Below, in pieces: positions 12,790 to 23,800 of a stretch of 64,000 nt of DNA. Source of the stretch: Paracentrotus lividus (Eukaryota; Echinodermata; Echinoidea; Camarodonta; Echinidae); NCBI GenBank assembly GCA_940671915.1, contig CALNVZ010000641.1:36215593-36279592 (forward strand), written 5' to 3'. The notes under the pieces are model-generated. The model was not told where the DNA came from, ran no database searches, and was given only the letters and a program-made list of their open reading frames with translations. The translations under genes were made by a program, and so were the position numbers. Position 1 is the first letter of the stretch. Each line of letters opens with the position of its first letter.

Positions 12790-13962
12790 AGACCATGCCT
12801 TTAAATTATTTGAGTGCTTTTTCTTTCTGTCTTAATTTATTTAATTTACATTGTTAATGGGATTTAAACTACTTGTACATGCTAGTAGGCCATCTTTCAT
12901 GATATGAGTGTATTTTATGATTCATTCCAGTTTTTAAATTTATTAATGATTTTTATATTGATAAAGATTGTCTTTGCTATATTGGCAACTACTTAAGTTC
13001 TTTTGGGGAACATAGTTTAGAGCAATAATGGGGCTTTCAATCACTGTTCCATCAATACAACTTGGCATTTTTATTAATATAATATAAAAGGCAGTCTTCT
13101 ACAAGTGGACAGCTCAAATTCCTTCCAGTAATACAGCACCAAAACAAAACCAAAGTGCAAATTGATTTTATAATGGATTAGGATGATAAATGGTGTATGA
13201 ACTTTGTTCCAGAAATGTTGAAGTTTCTTCTTTCCAAAGCACTTGTTTCCTGTGGTATATTTTCTTCTGATCAATGAGGAACTCCACCCAGATTATTTAT
13301 TTTTTAAATAATAATTTAACCGAAAAACGAAAGAAAGTGTCCCCTCTGTATCACTTGCAGTATCTGTATCATGTCATATTATTTTGTATCATGTATCATG
13401 TTTGATTTTTATGCAGAAAATAAAACCATACCTTACGATACCAGTAACATATCAGCGAAAGTTTGATGAAAACAGACAAAATCAAATATTTTCGATATTG
13501 AAAAAGTGGCAATGTTTTAAAGGTTTTTTTTGGAAGGTGCTCCCCTATAAAACTATATGGTTTGTACTGAACATTTCATGAATGGCAATCTTCCTAGAAG
13601 TATATAATTGAGACAATGTATTTTTTAACCTGTACTGTGGGATAAGCAATTCCATTTCTTATAGAGTACATCTCCATCAACCTCCTTAAAAATTGTAATC
13701 GATCAAACGCAAATCTATGACATCTCATGTGAGAGCATAGACCCATTTCTTATACTAAAAGTTTAATGAATTTCTTTGAAGGAAAGATATATTTATACCC
13801 GCCTGTGGCCTAGATAAATGAATTAGATCTAATACAATACATATTTTAAGCAACTATCTCTTAACCTGTATCAACAATTAAATTAGAATTTGAATTTCTA
13901 ATACAAATCAAGTGAAAGGTCATGCAATGATGAATGCAGCCTATTGTTTTGAATGTTTGTTA
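12790..13962. other. Gene-free flank
   Basis: AT-rich, no recognisable coding sequence or clear repeat seen. Confidence 0.4.
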
Positions 13963-14214
13963 TAGGGTGGTATCTCACTTCACGGAGACGTCTCCGCGAC
14001 AGAATAGAAAATTTCGTCTCCGCGACGGATAAAAAGAATTAGAGCCGTCTCGGAGACGGATTTGGGACTACTCCAGATTTTTTTTTTCATAAATTGTCGC
14101 TGAGACATCTCCGAGACGTCTCTGCGATATCAGATACATCTCTTATACTTTTTGTCCGTCGCGGAGAAGAAATTTTTCTATTCTGTGTCTCCGCGAAGTG
14201 AGATACCACCCTAA
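13963..14214. mobile_element. Foldback MITE, family A (second copy)
   Basis: Perfect terminal inverted repeats TAGGGTGGTATCTCACTT / AAGTGAGATACCACCCTA. The interior is rich in GAGACGTCTCCGCGAC-type motifs on both arms. Same termini as the element at 10583. No ORF, so non-autonomous. Confidence 0.85.
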
Positions 14215-14915
14215 ACAGTACATTGGTCCAATCCATATCTCTTTTTTTTGCCTTTAACAAAACTAAATTTTAACCAGTGTGGATCTTCTATCATGTTTTT
14301 CTTCCTGCTCTCTCATGAGTGGATATCTTACTTCCATTGTAAACCTATACCTGTATTGTGCTTTCCTTTGCTCCTTATTCAATATCCCAACACCTTCACA
14401 GGAAGGGATTAATTACATCAAGGAATATCATTCCAAGATCTTGTCAACATGACTAATTAAACTTTATTACACCCATTACATCGAATATATTCATTGTTCA
14501 AAGCTCTTTCTGTCTGTTTCTCTATAATTTTACTGTTTAAATCATCTACATCTACATGAAGCGATCTTCTTGAAAGACTGGCATGAATTATCCATTGTAT
14601 GCCTACATGTATATCCTAAAATTCTTTTCACTTAAATCCTTTTCTTAGAATTAAGGACCAACTCATCAGCGTGTGTGTGTTTATTTGTCTATTGCTTTAT
14701 CACTATACTTATGAATATTCAGTTCACTATTTTATGTCTTTTAAATTGCGCTGTACATACATTAGCTTAGTAATTCAATCTTTAGTTTACATGTACATGT
14801 ATAGGCGTTACATTTCTTTAAATGTCTATTAATACATGTATGTGAGTATATACATTTGTTTGTTGTTTTTCGTAGCTTGGCATATTGTAATTATGAAAAA
14901 ATGAGCAAAGAAAAT

Positions 14916-14992
14916 GGGGTACCATCGGGATTCGAACCTGAGACCTCCTGGTTACTAGTCAGGCGCTCTACCATCTGAGCTTAGTAAGCCCC
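14916..14992 (-). tRNA. tRNA-Thr(AGU)-like sequence, probably a pseudogene
   Basis: Minus strand: D arm GCTCAGATGGTAGAGC, anticodon loop CTAGTAA (anticodon AGT, Thr), B box GGTTCGAATCC. Against function: D-arm spacing is altered (two bases missing versus the next copy), the T stem has an A-C mismatch and the acceptor stem pairs poorly. Confidence 0.45.
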
Positions 14993-15199
14993 GGATGGGG
15001 TTGTCCCTAATACCCGTTAACTCTTCAATGCTCGAGTGGTCAGAAGCTATAGAAACCTGGCATAAACCCGAAGGATAGAAATCAACTTGGAGTAAATGCG
15101 AGGGATCACGGTGAAGTGATGCAGCTTTTTTAATATAATTTTTGGATAAATTTGGAAACTGACCAGAAATATATAATATGAAAAATGAGCAAAGAAAAT

Positions 15200-15277
15200 G
15201 GGTGTACCATCGGGATTCGAACCTGAGACCTCCTGGTTACTAGTCAGGCGCTCTACCATCTGAGCTATAGTAAGCCC
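15200..15277 (-). tRNA. tRNA-Thr(AGU)-like sequence, best copy of three
   Basis: Same as the neighbour but with a full TATAGCTC D-arm lead. Cloverleaf: D stem GCTC/GAGC, anticodon stem CCTGA/CCAGG with one mismatch, loop CTAGTAA, T loop TTCGAAT. The acceptor stem pairs for only about five bases, so it is a tRNA-derived repeat unless transcription is shown. Confidence 0.5.
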
Positions 15278-15489
15278 GCGATGGGGTTGTCCCTAATACC
15301 CGTTAACTCTTCAATGCTCGAGTGGTCAGAAGCTATAGAAACCTGGCATAAACCCGAAGGATAGAAATCAACTTGGAGTAAATGCGAGGGATCCGGTGAA
15401 GTGATGCAGCTTTTTTAATATAATTTTTGGATAAATTTGGAAACTGACAGAAATATATAATATGAAAAATGAGCAAAGAAAATGGGGTA

Positions 15490-15515
15490 CAATCGGGATT
15501 CGAACCTGAGACCTC
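15490..15515 (-). pseudogene. tRNA 3' fragment
   Basis: ATCGGGATTCGAACCTGAGA matches the T arm of the neighbouring copies, then breaks off at ACCTC and joins CTATAGCTTCTGACCACTCG. This marks the junction where the third unit is rearranged. Confidence 0.6.
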
Positions 15516-15573
15516 TATAGCTTCTGACCACTCGAGCATTGAAGAGTTAACGGGTATTAGGGACAACCCATCC

Positions 15574-15651
15574 GGGGCTTACTATAGCTCAGATGGTAGA
15601 GCGCCTGACTAGAAACCAGGAGGTCTCAGGTTCGAATCCCGATGGTACCCC
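15574..15651 (+). pseudogene. Inverted tRNA-like copy with altered anticodon
   Basis: Plus-strand copy of the same tRNA-like sequence. The anticodon loop reads CTAGAAA (AGA) instead of CTAGTAA, a single change. Paired with 14916-14992 it forms the outer arms of a foldback. Confidence 0.55.
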
Positions 15652-15671
15652 ATTTTTGCTCATTTTTTCAT

Positions 15672-15890
15672 ATTGTAATTAATAACTTGTTAATGTTGAA
15701 CTAATAGGGCTTCGCTCACAAGCTCTGCTTTTAAAGGGGTCCTAAAACCTTACGTGTCATGATGTATTCAAGTTGATACTTTGTTCATTAATGTATATTA
15801 CAATTGTCTATATGTTTCATGATTATATCATGTTATGTTGGTTTGAATAAATGAAATGAAATGAAATAAAATGATATATATGCTGTATGC
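15672..15890 (+). repeat. Possible retroposon tail
   Basis: Ends in GAATAAATGAAATGAAATGA-type short repeats, a pattern seen at LINE/SINE 3' ends. CATATTGTAATTA occurs on both sides of the tRNA block, so that block seems inserted in this element. No reverse transcriptase reading frame is present. Confidence 0.35.
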
Positions 15891-17432
15891 CTACAGTATT
15901 GTAGCTGCGATAAATTATGCTGCGTGAACATTGTTTAAAGAAACAGTTATGATGAAGTATTATAAAACAAAACAAAGGTTAAAAAGTATACATACATGTA
16001 AGCATATAACTCCAGCATGCATTAAGCATGTCTCCAACATTCTATTGAATCAAAATGTATCATGGCGGGGCTTTAACATCAGTGCATGCTTATAATGGAG
16101 ATATCAGATCTGTGTAGAGGTCAGCTATTATGTGGTCAGGATATTACATTTCTAAGCTAACATTACATATGTACTATAATTAATGCAGCATCTTCAGAAT
16201 TAGTTTCCTTTTCATTTTTTTTCATAGATTATTGAAATCTTTATAAATTTATCTTGTGCAAAGATGCTGTTTTAATTGGTTGAGGCGACTCTTGTTCCCG
16301 GGGGAAATCCCTTTTGAATTGAACATGATGAAAGTCATCTTATAACAGATGTAAACAAGAGCACACTTGATGATTGTTTTAAGTGTTTCATGCTTCAAAA
16401 GTTGATTAGAATAGAAACCTCTCATTAACTTTATTCTGTGACTCATCCTTTTTATTGCTCCTGTTATACATTTAAGAAAAAGGTGTAATATTACACAAAT
16501 TAAGATATTAAATTTTTTGTGGTTCTGTTTAATACCTTCAATAATAAACTCACTAGAGTACTTTCTAGTATACACGTTTGCCTACATAAACATGTAGTGA
16601 AACTAATCACTAGTATTTGCATACAGTTTTACTTCTAAATCCACAGGTAACTTCCTGAATCAGGAAATCCAGTTTTCATTTTCTTGTTCAGTGTTATACT
16701 TGTAGTTCTGGATAAATTCTTGAACTAATCAACAGCTGAATTAATTACTTAAAGGGGCCATTTTTATTGGAAGGCATAGAAGTAGTACAATAACATGTAG
16801 GTTTAGAATGACTCAACAGTTTTGTTGTTTACTGATCAATCTGTAATGTAGATTTTACAAAGAAAATGTTCTAAAATTTGGAAAAATGCAATATACAAAT
16901 TCTATATTTATGGGGGCCTCATTTCATGCAATATGAATACCTTCCTTATGAACCTAGTAATTTCAGTGTGGTTATAATATGTGGTACTTATTCTCACCCT
17001 GAAAACAAAACTGCCTTAGAAATAGGCTCCTACAAGTTGGCTCATCAACATTTTGGATATATCATTTTGTACTCTTATGGTAGAAACTTTCCATAATGCA
17101 TCAAGCAGGAATTACAATGCATCTCAAATGTTAAATGGATATAAACTTTGATTTAATTGGCACGTACGCATTTACAACTGATAGCACTGTTACTTCCTGA
17201 ACCAGGAAATCTAGTTTCATCATGGCCGTTGAGTGATAGTTCTGAATCCATTCTTAAAACAATTAACACCCAAATAATGTAAGACAACTCCAGAGGTCAT
17301 CTTATCGCAAAACAAAAAGTGACTCCCATCTTTGTTTGTCTATGGGTTACAAGACACCCTCACACAGCCACAGATATTGTTTTCTTCCAATCTCATTGCC
17401 TGTTTTTTCTGTTTTATTTTCATAACCTCCAG
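15891..17432. other. Region upstream of MYO10
   Basis: AT-rich; CCTGAATCAGGAAATCCAGTTT (near 16657) recurs as CCTGAACCAGGAAATCTAG near 17197. No N-terminal myosin exon was recognised here or farther upstream. Confidence 0.4.
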
Positions 17433-17691
17433 GATCCACAAAGGGGGAAAATGCAGCTGGAATTTCATCTCAACTAGCGGCAAGAAAACAAGTCATAGAT
17501 CCAGGTTCTACCGTAGCCGCAGTATCAATATTTGATGAGCGATTGCCGCAAGAGGAGGCAACGTAACTGATGAATTAGGAACTAAGAGGTTCCTAACAAA
17601 ATTCCTCTGGAAAGGACAACAAGGAAATCAGTAGGAGGCTGTTGATACAAGAAGGACGAGAGCTGGGCGTGGCTGGTCGTTGATGGTCACC
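17433..17691 (+). other. Probable 5' UTR part of the first recognised exon
   Basis: A strong pyrimidine tract ending in CCTCCAG at 17432 looks like a splice acceptor. From there the sequence runs without a clear donor into exon 1 at 17692. One frame stays open for about 43 codons and stops at TAA 17564; the myosin frame has TAG at 17632. I read it as 5' UTR. A terminal exon of another transcript is possible. No TATA box or start site could be assigned, so the promoter is unplaced. Confidence 0.45.
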
Positions 17692-17811
17692 ATGGCAACA
17701 CCCTTCTTGCAAGATGGGGTGGGGCTGGAGGATATGGCTAAACTGCAGGAACTGCACGAGGGCAGTATACTGGATAACATCAAACTCCGTTACGACAAAG
17801 ATAGAATCTAT
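17692..17811 (+). CDS. MYO10: MYO10 exon 1: start of motor domain
   Basis: 40 codons, ends phase 0 at TAT|GTAAGT. The segment [18 protein letters not shown] matches the myosin-X motor just before the first ATP-site strand (human GVDDMASLTELHGGSI). Only about ten residues precede it, so the SH3-like barrel of about 55 residues is absent or on an unseen upstream exon. A weak internal acceptor (TTGCAAG at about 17713) could allow such splicing. ATG 17692 has the better Kozak context. Confidence 0.88.
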
Positions 17812-20800
17812 GTAAGTAATAGCTTTCTTATGAATTAGTTAAAACTAGCCACCTGTCAATAAGGATTTTTTTTTTATTTGAAGGATGTTAGAATCACAAA
17901 GATGTCCTAAAGTTAAGCCTAGCTTAAATCTGTGGTTTAACTGTAGGTAGCAAAATGTTACACAATCTGTCAACATTTTTATCAACTGGAATCATACTTT
18001 AATGGTTCAAGGGAACTTTTGTAGGCACTTTTCAAGAGCTTCATTACCAAAAATTCTGATAAATCAAACATCTACTGTCCAGGATTGTGTCACATATGCT
18101 ACCCATTGTTAAACCACAGATTTAAACTAGTCTTAAACTTTAGGACACCTTTGTGAATATGGGCCAATGTTTGTTACTTGTAATGTACCTAGGCCCATAT
18201 TCGTAAAACCTTACTAAAGCTAGTTGTCAACTACTTACACAATGAACATTACACAGTTTGGTGATAACTGGGCCTATTAAGGTTTTATGAAAATGGGTTC
18301 AGATTGCTAAACAGGCGACTACAGAGGAGTAGATTAGCAACCTAGGGACCTATGTCTTCAAGCCGTATCAGAGGGAAGTGCATGGTATTGAGATGTATTG
18401 TCTTACCAAAGGGCACTAGCTATCTCATTGACTTAAGAGATCTCTTAATTGCAAGTCTGCCATTGTTCTTCTCACCTGAAACAGGCTGATTAATGAGAAG
18501 ACAAAATCAGTCATAAAAGTATCAGGAAATACTTTATAAGCCAATGTTTTTTGCGTAGGCCTACAGATATTTTCGCAATATTGGACTATGTGGGGGAAAT
18601 CTGCGAATTTAATTTCAGGATTTTTGAGTTGTTTTCATTACTATAAATAGCTTAAGATTGAAGTGGAAGTGTTTGCGAGGGGTGACTCACAAAATTCATG
18701 AAAATAAAACCCCCACAAAAATAACCACTTATACAGCATTTCTTTACGATTTTAGAAGAGCCTTTATGTTGCTTGCTTTTCCCAATTTGTTTTTATATGA
18801 TAATACATGATGGTATGCTATTATGGTGCCTGTAATATATTGCTTTGTTGTTTGCGAGTTGAAAGACACTGTACATTCCATGTGGAGAATGTTGCATTTG
18901 TTACTTGAATAAATACCATCAACCGTTTCGGGCTCCATCCCACCGCTGCCACCATCAAATATCCTGTAGCTCTAACATAGGATATCTTGATGCAATGAGT
19001 ACATTTTGATGGTATTTATTCAAGTAACAAATTATTATTTAACCCGTTGCATACTAAGCCCGCAAATATGCGGCCTGAAGAAACATAGGACACCCCTGTT
19101 GTGTACTGTTCATTTTACTCATGATAGCTTAAACATATAAAAACCTTATATAATTTAAACGATCTGGCATTGATCTATTCAAAGATGTCTTAGTTTTAGC
19201 TTTAAATGAAAAGACTTTCTTGCAAGCAAGCTTGACAATCATGATTCTTTTGGCTTTGTAAAAAGTTCTCAGTATACAATGGGTTAATCTTGTTTATGTT
19301 TATTTCTCTTTGTTCTATATCTTGCTACACCAGACATACATTGGTTCCATCCTCTGTGCAGTTAACCCTTATAAAACCATCGCTGGTATGTACGGCGATG
19401 ACATCATGCAAGCGTATAACAAGCGTCATATTGGTGAATGCCCCCCTCATATATTTGCTATCGCCAATGACTGTTACTACTCCATGTGGAAGAAAGGAGA
19501 AAACCAGTGTGTCTTAATCAGGTAAATCTTACCAATCTCTTTTAGGGGTAAGGGGTTAGAATGAATGAACTTTGCAGTTGCTTTTTAATGCCCCCTGTTT
19601 TCAGGTTGTCTGTCCCACTTTCACATCAATGTGATATTTTAAGAACCATTTGTAATGAATGAATGAATAAATAATTGGTGTTGATAATAGAGTCAGCAAA
19701 AAGTTTATCGTAAACTACCTGTTCTAGCTTCTTTCTTTTTTAAAGTTCAAATTACAATTAAATGTTTTAAATGATGTTTTAAGATCTCAAGGAATTCATC
19801 AAAAAGGGGAAAGCAAATTATCTTGAATTTGAAAGACCTGTACAAATCAGGGAATTGGCATTGCTCTATACCTTTCTTCTTAAACCCCAATCAGGATAGC
19901 AGCAACCCTTATCTTGTAACATATATTTTGTCATAATATTGCCAGGTTCGAACCAACACATCGGTTGAAATTATTTTAAAAAATGTTATTTTCTTGTGCA
20001 GTGGTGAAAGTGGAGCCGGTAAGACAGAGAGTACGAAGTTCATCCTCAACTACCTGTCAGGGCTCAGTCAGTTTGCTATGGTAGGCAGAGAACAAGAGGT
20101 CAGGGTTGAAGATGCCATTTTGCAGAGCAGGTTAGTCCTTTAGTGATTTTATATTTTAATTATTTTATTTCACATGTTGTCAATATATATTTACCTGTTT
20201 ATGGGATGGATGTATTGTCCGAGCCAACCCTGTTCCATTTTATAATAGTTTGTACTTCTACCACTTGGTGTTTCGGCATCAGGAATTAAGGGGGAAAAAT
20301 AGATTATTAAATTGGCAATGCCTTGACATGTTCAAGATCTATGTTTGGCCATACAAAGTGGCCATCTGAATAATTTCAATTTTACAGATTTTTTTGTAAA
20401 GTTATTTCAGACACATCATCTACGTTTAAAGTGTGTAGTGCAATCAACAGAAAAATAAATGAATCCAAATAATTTCAAATATACAGATTGTTTTGTAAAA
20501 CTATTCTAGATGCATCATATTTGTTAAACAAAAATACCTTGCTATGTTGAAGAAAAGCTGATCAAGTGATCCCTTAAATAATTCCTGTCATAAAATGGTA
20601 AATAGTTGATGTGTTTTCATATCATGTTGAACATATCGGAAGCTACTATGTTTCCTACCAACTCTTCCTGTTGAAGATATCGATCAAACGGAAAAAGGAA
20701 ACTGTCTTCTGCAAGACACATTGCCTTGATTCAGATAGAAACCTTCTGTATAATTTATTGTCTAAATTAAAGGGAGTACTTTCCATTCTGGGTTTACTTG

Positions 20801-23800
20801 CAGTAGCAATAAGGAAGTGAGGTGAAATTTATGATTGTGTTTATGGTCAATTGGATATAAGGAAGAACATACTTTGCAGAGCATACATTTTGTACTTTAT
20901 TCAGTTTATGGGGCTTGTTTATCTATTGATAATACGTGCAAATGAGAGAACAACAATTTGAATAAACTCAACTTTTCATTACCTTGTTTTTGCTGTTCAT
21001 CATAACCAAAGTGCAGGATGATGAACATTTTACGATTAATTTGAGTCAGTTCTCTGAATTATTATTTTTTTTTTATTATAGGTCAGGAAATAAGGAATCA
21101 TGAATTAGTCAAGGGGTATGCCAGTTCCCTCTTCATCTGCTTACAAACCAACTCTGATTGGTTTAAAGTTCAAATCTCATTAAGGCCTTTTGGACAGTGT
21201 CATAAGAGGTTCCTCTCAGGCATTTAATAGTTATCATATGTGACATCACTCATCTCATCAAAATGAGGCAAAAGTCACCAGAAAAGAGTAAAAGATACCA
21301 GCAAGACAGTCCATTTTTAAAAACTTTCCCTTTATCGTTTTCACTCAATTTTTTTTTTACAGAACACACATGAAACATTGAAAATTCTGAAGAAAAAAAA
21401 ATATCCTCCCCCAAATTAGACATTTTTTAATCATTTTGCCGAATTCCTCAACCCTTTGCTTAGTTTGCTTGGTGATTTGTGTCTCATTTTTATGTGATGC
21501 AACACCTTATTTGATTGATAGACGGACCTGTCTAAACCCAGTCAACCAATCAACCAAAACAACCAAAGATATTTCAGACAGTGATATTTGAGGTCGGTTT
21601 AAGACAGAAATAATCCTACCAATAAAACATGTTTGTCAAACCCAATATAGGGCCTGTTACGACCGTTAATGTCGCAGCAACGCATAATGTCACACCAATG
21701 CATTATTTACGTCTGGGACCATCCTGTGACGTCACCATCTGAAAGACGTGACTGGGATTTGAACCTCAGTTTGTAGGCTGATTTTCTTTTTTCATAATGT
21801 AAACAATTTAAATGATTTTAGTTATTTTCTCCAAATAGGCCCACATAAGGGAAAACCAAAGTTCGAAACCCAGTCATGACTTTTGGATGGTGATGTCAAA
21901 TGTTGATCCCAGACGTAAATAATATGTTTTTGTGACCAGATTGCGACATCATGCGTTGTGCGACATTACCGGTCGTAACAGGAACAAACAACTATATATT
22001 TTTTAAATGTTGCCAATTTGATGTTCTTGACCTTATTCCTTGTCTTTCTACGCAGCCCCATCATGGAAGCCTTTGGTAACGCCAAGACAGTGTACAACAA
22101 CAACTCCAGCAGATTCGGAAAGTTCATTCAACTCCAATTCACACAAGCTGGTTCCATATGTGGAGGAAAGATCAGAGACTGTATCCTTAAATGTCAAATT
22201 TTTAATTAAATAGCATTTTTTTTTTTCTTTCTTTTTTTTTTTGCTTTTTTTATTTTAATTTTTACAATATTTCAAATCAAATGTCATGTGTTAGGTATTA
22301 TTGTTGACGTATCAAAGGATACAATATGATATTAAATGTAAATTGAGTTTGAGTAACCTTTTTTAAATCATGCAATAGTTTTTGTTAATATTAACAAAAC
22401 ACAGTAATGAGTTACTTCAAGCGGTAGGTTTACATGTGAAGTGATGTGTGCAATATTTAAAAGTTGTCGCTTAGTTTTAAGAAAAACTGCAATAGAATAT
22501 TACTTTTCATTACCCATTATCAAATTAATGTTTGACACACCTACAATGTATTAATCCTTAATTAATGAACTTCAATTGATGTTCAGATCTTCTTGAAAAG
22601 GTAAGTGTTATACTACATCTCCATTTTCTTTCCATATGTCATTATCTTAGGTTTATATGCTCGTTCCATGGATTTAATCTTACTTGATAGATGTAGGATT
22701 AAATTACTTAGGATTGATGTTTTTAAAAAAAAGAAGGGCAATAATCTTTCAGGAATATTGCCTAATTCTCTCTTTCACCACCTCTCTCTCTCCCATCTCT
22801 CCTTCCTCTCTCTCTCTCCCTCTATCTCTCTCTCTCTCTCTGTCTCTCTCAATCTCTTTCTCTGTCTCCCTCACTCACTCTCTCTCTCTTTCTCTCTCTG
22901 TCTGTCACTATCTTCTTTATACTCTGCTCTTTAACTCTCTCTCCTTTTCTATTGCGTTTATTTTTTTATTTTTTATAAATCCCAGTCATGGTATTACTAT
23001 CATTGGAAATATATAAAATGTTTGCCATTCTCCTCCCAAATGCAATAAATGAATACCAAGAACTAAGAAACTGATTGAATTCTAGATCAGTCCATTATCT
23101 GAGCTTTAGCAGAAGATTAATAATGCTTTTCTAAGTCACTTCCACTTCCCTTTTCTATTATTTTTGATATAATGCTTATTATTTCAGAACCGTGTGGTCG
23201 GACAAAATCCTCAAGAGCGAAACTATCATATCTTCTACTGTATGCTGGCTGGAGCAGATCAGCAAATGAAAGGTAATATTAATAATATAATTAATCTAAT
23301 AATAATATATTAACATAAACACAACATACATGTTCAGAAACCGGTTTTAAAAATGAAAGATAACATACTAACAAACTTGTCCTGAAAGCATATATGTGAA
23401 TATGAATGGTATCATAAACCCAACATATTTGCCCTGAAAGCGTTATTTTAAAAAGAACTTCTTCTGAAACCTCATTTGAAAATGAAAAATAACATAACAT
23501 TGTTTTTGTTTTCAACTTGACAAACTTTGTCTTCAAAACCATATATTTTAATTTTAAAGGAAACATAAACACAACATATTTGTCCTGAAAGCAGGCATTT
23601 GACAAAGATAATACATATATCTGAAAGCAATTTCTACCCATTGCTATATATAAACCATAGACTTTTTTTTTTTTTACTGTATTCCTAAAAACTTCCTCTC
23701 AACAACAAAAAAATATTCAGAAGATTAGAAATATTTTGTCTTCTTTAACAGTACCTTTTCATGAACCAGAACTTCACATATTGAATTTTCGCTTCGGGCA

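Larger units (their letters stand above)
14893..15671. repeat. tRNA-containing repeat: two direct units and an inverted third
   Basis: A unit of about 285 bp (ATGAGCAAAGAAAATGGGG, tRNA-like part, GGGGTTGTCCCTAATACCCG, TCAATGCTCGAGTGGTCAG, GGCATAAACCCGAAGGATAG, TTTTGGATAAATTTGGAAAC) occurs twice in tandem. A third partial unit ends in an inverted tRNA-like copy, so the block ends in inverted repeats (ATGAAAAAATGAGCAAA ... TTTGCTCATTTTTTCAT). Confidence 0.85.
17812..19333 (+). other. MYO10 intron 1
   Basis: Holds four inverted-repeat structures (17891-18165, 18190-18300, 18897-19032, 19039-19287). The middle is otherwise featureless. Confidence 0.85.
20131..22055 (+). other. MYO10 intron 3
   Basis: First half featureless. 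Second half holds a dispersed repeat (21230-21510) and a foldback element (21651-21984). Confidence 0.85.

Noticed and set aside
15047..15566. ORFs with EVSGSNPDGTP-type peptides
   Set aside because: This is the antisense translation of tRNA T and anticodon arms, a common false protein.
22605..23016. Leu/Ser-rich ORFs of about 110 codons
   Set aside because: Translation of a CT microsatellite. Same for ORFs at 28367, 47595 and 49621.
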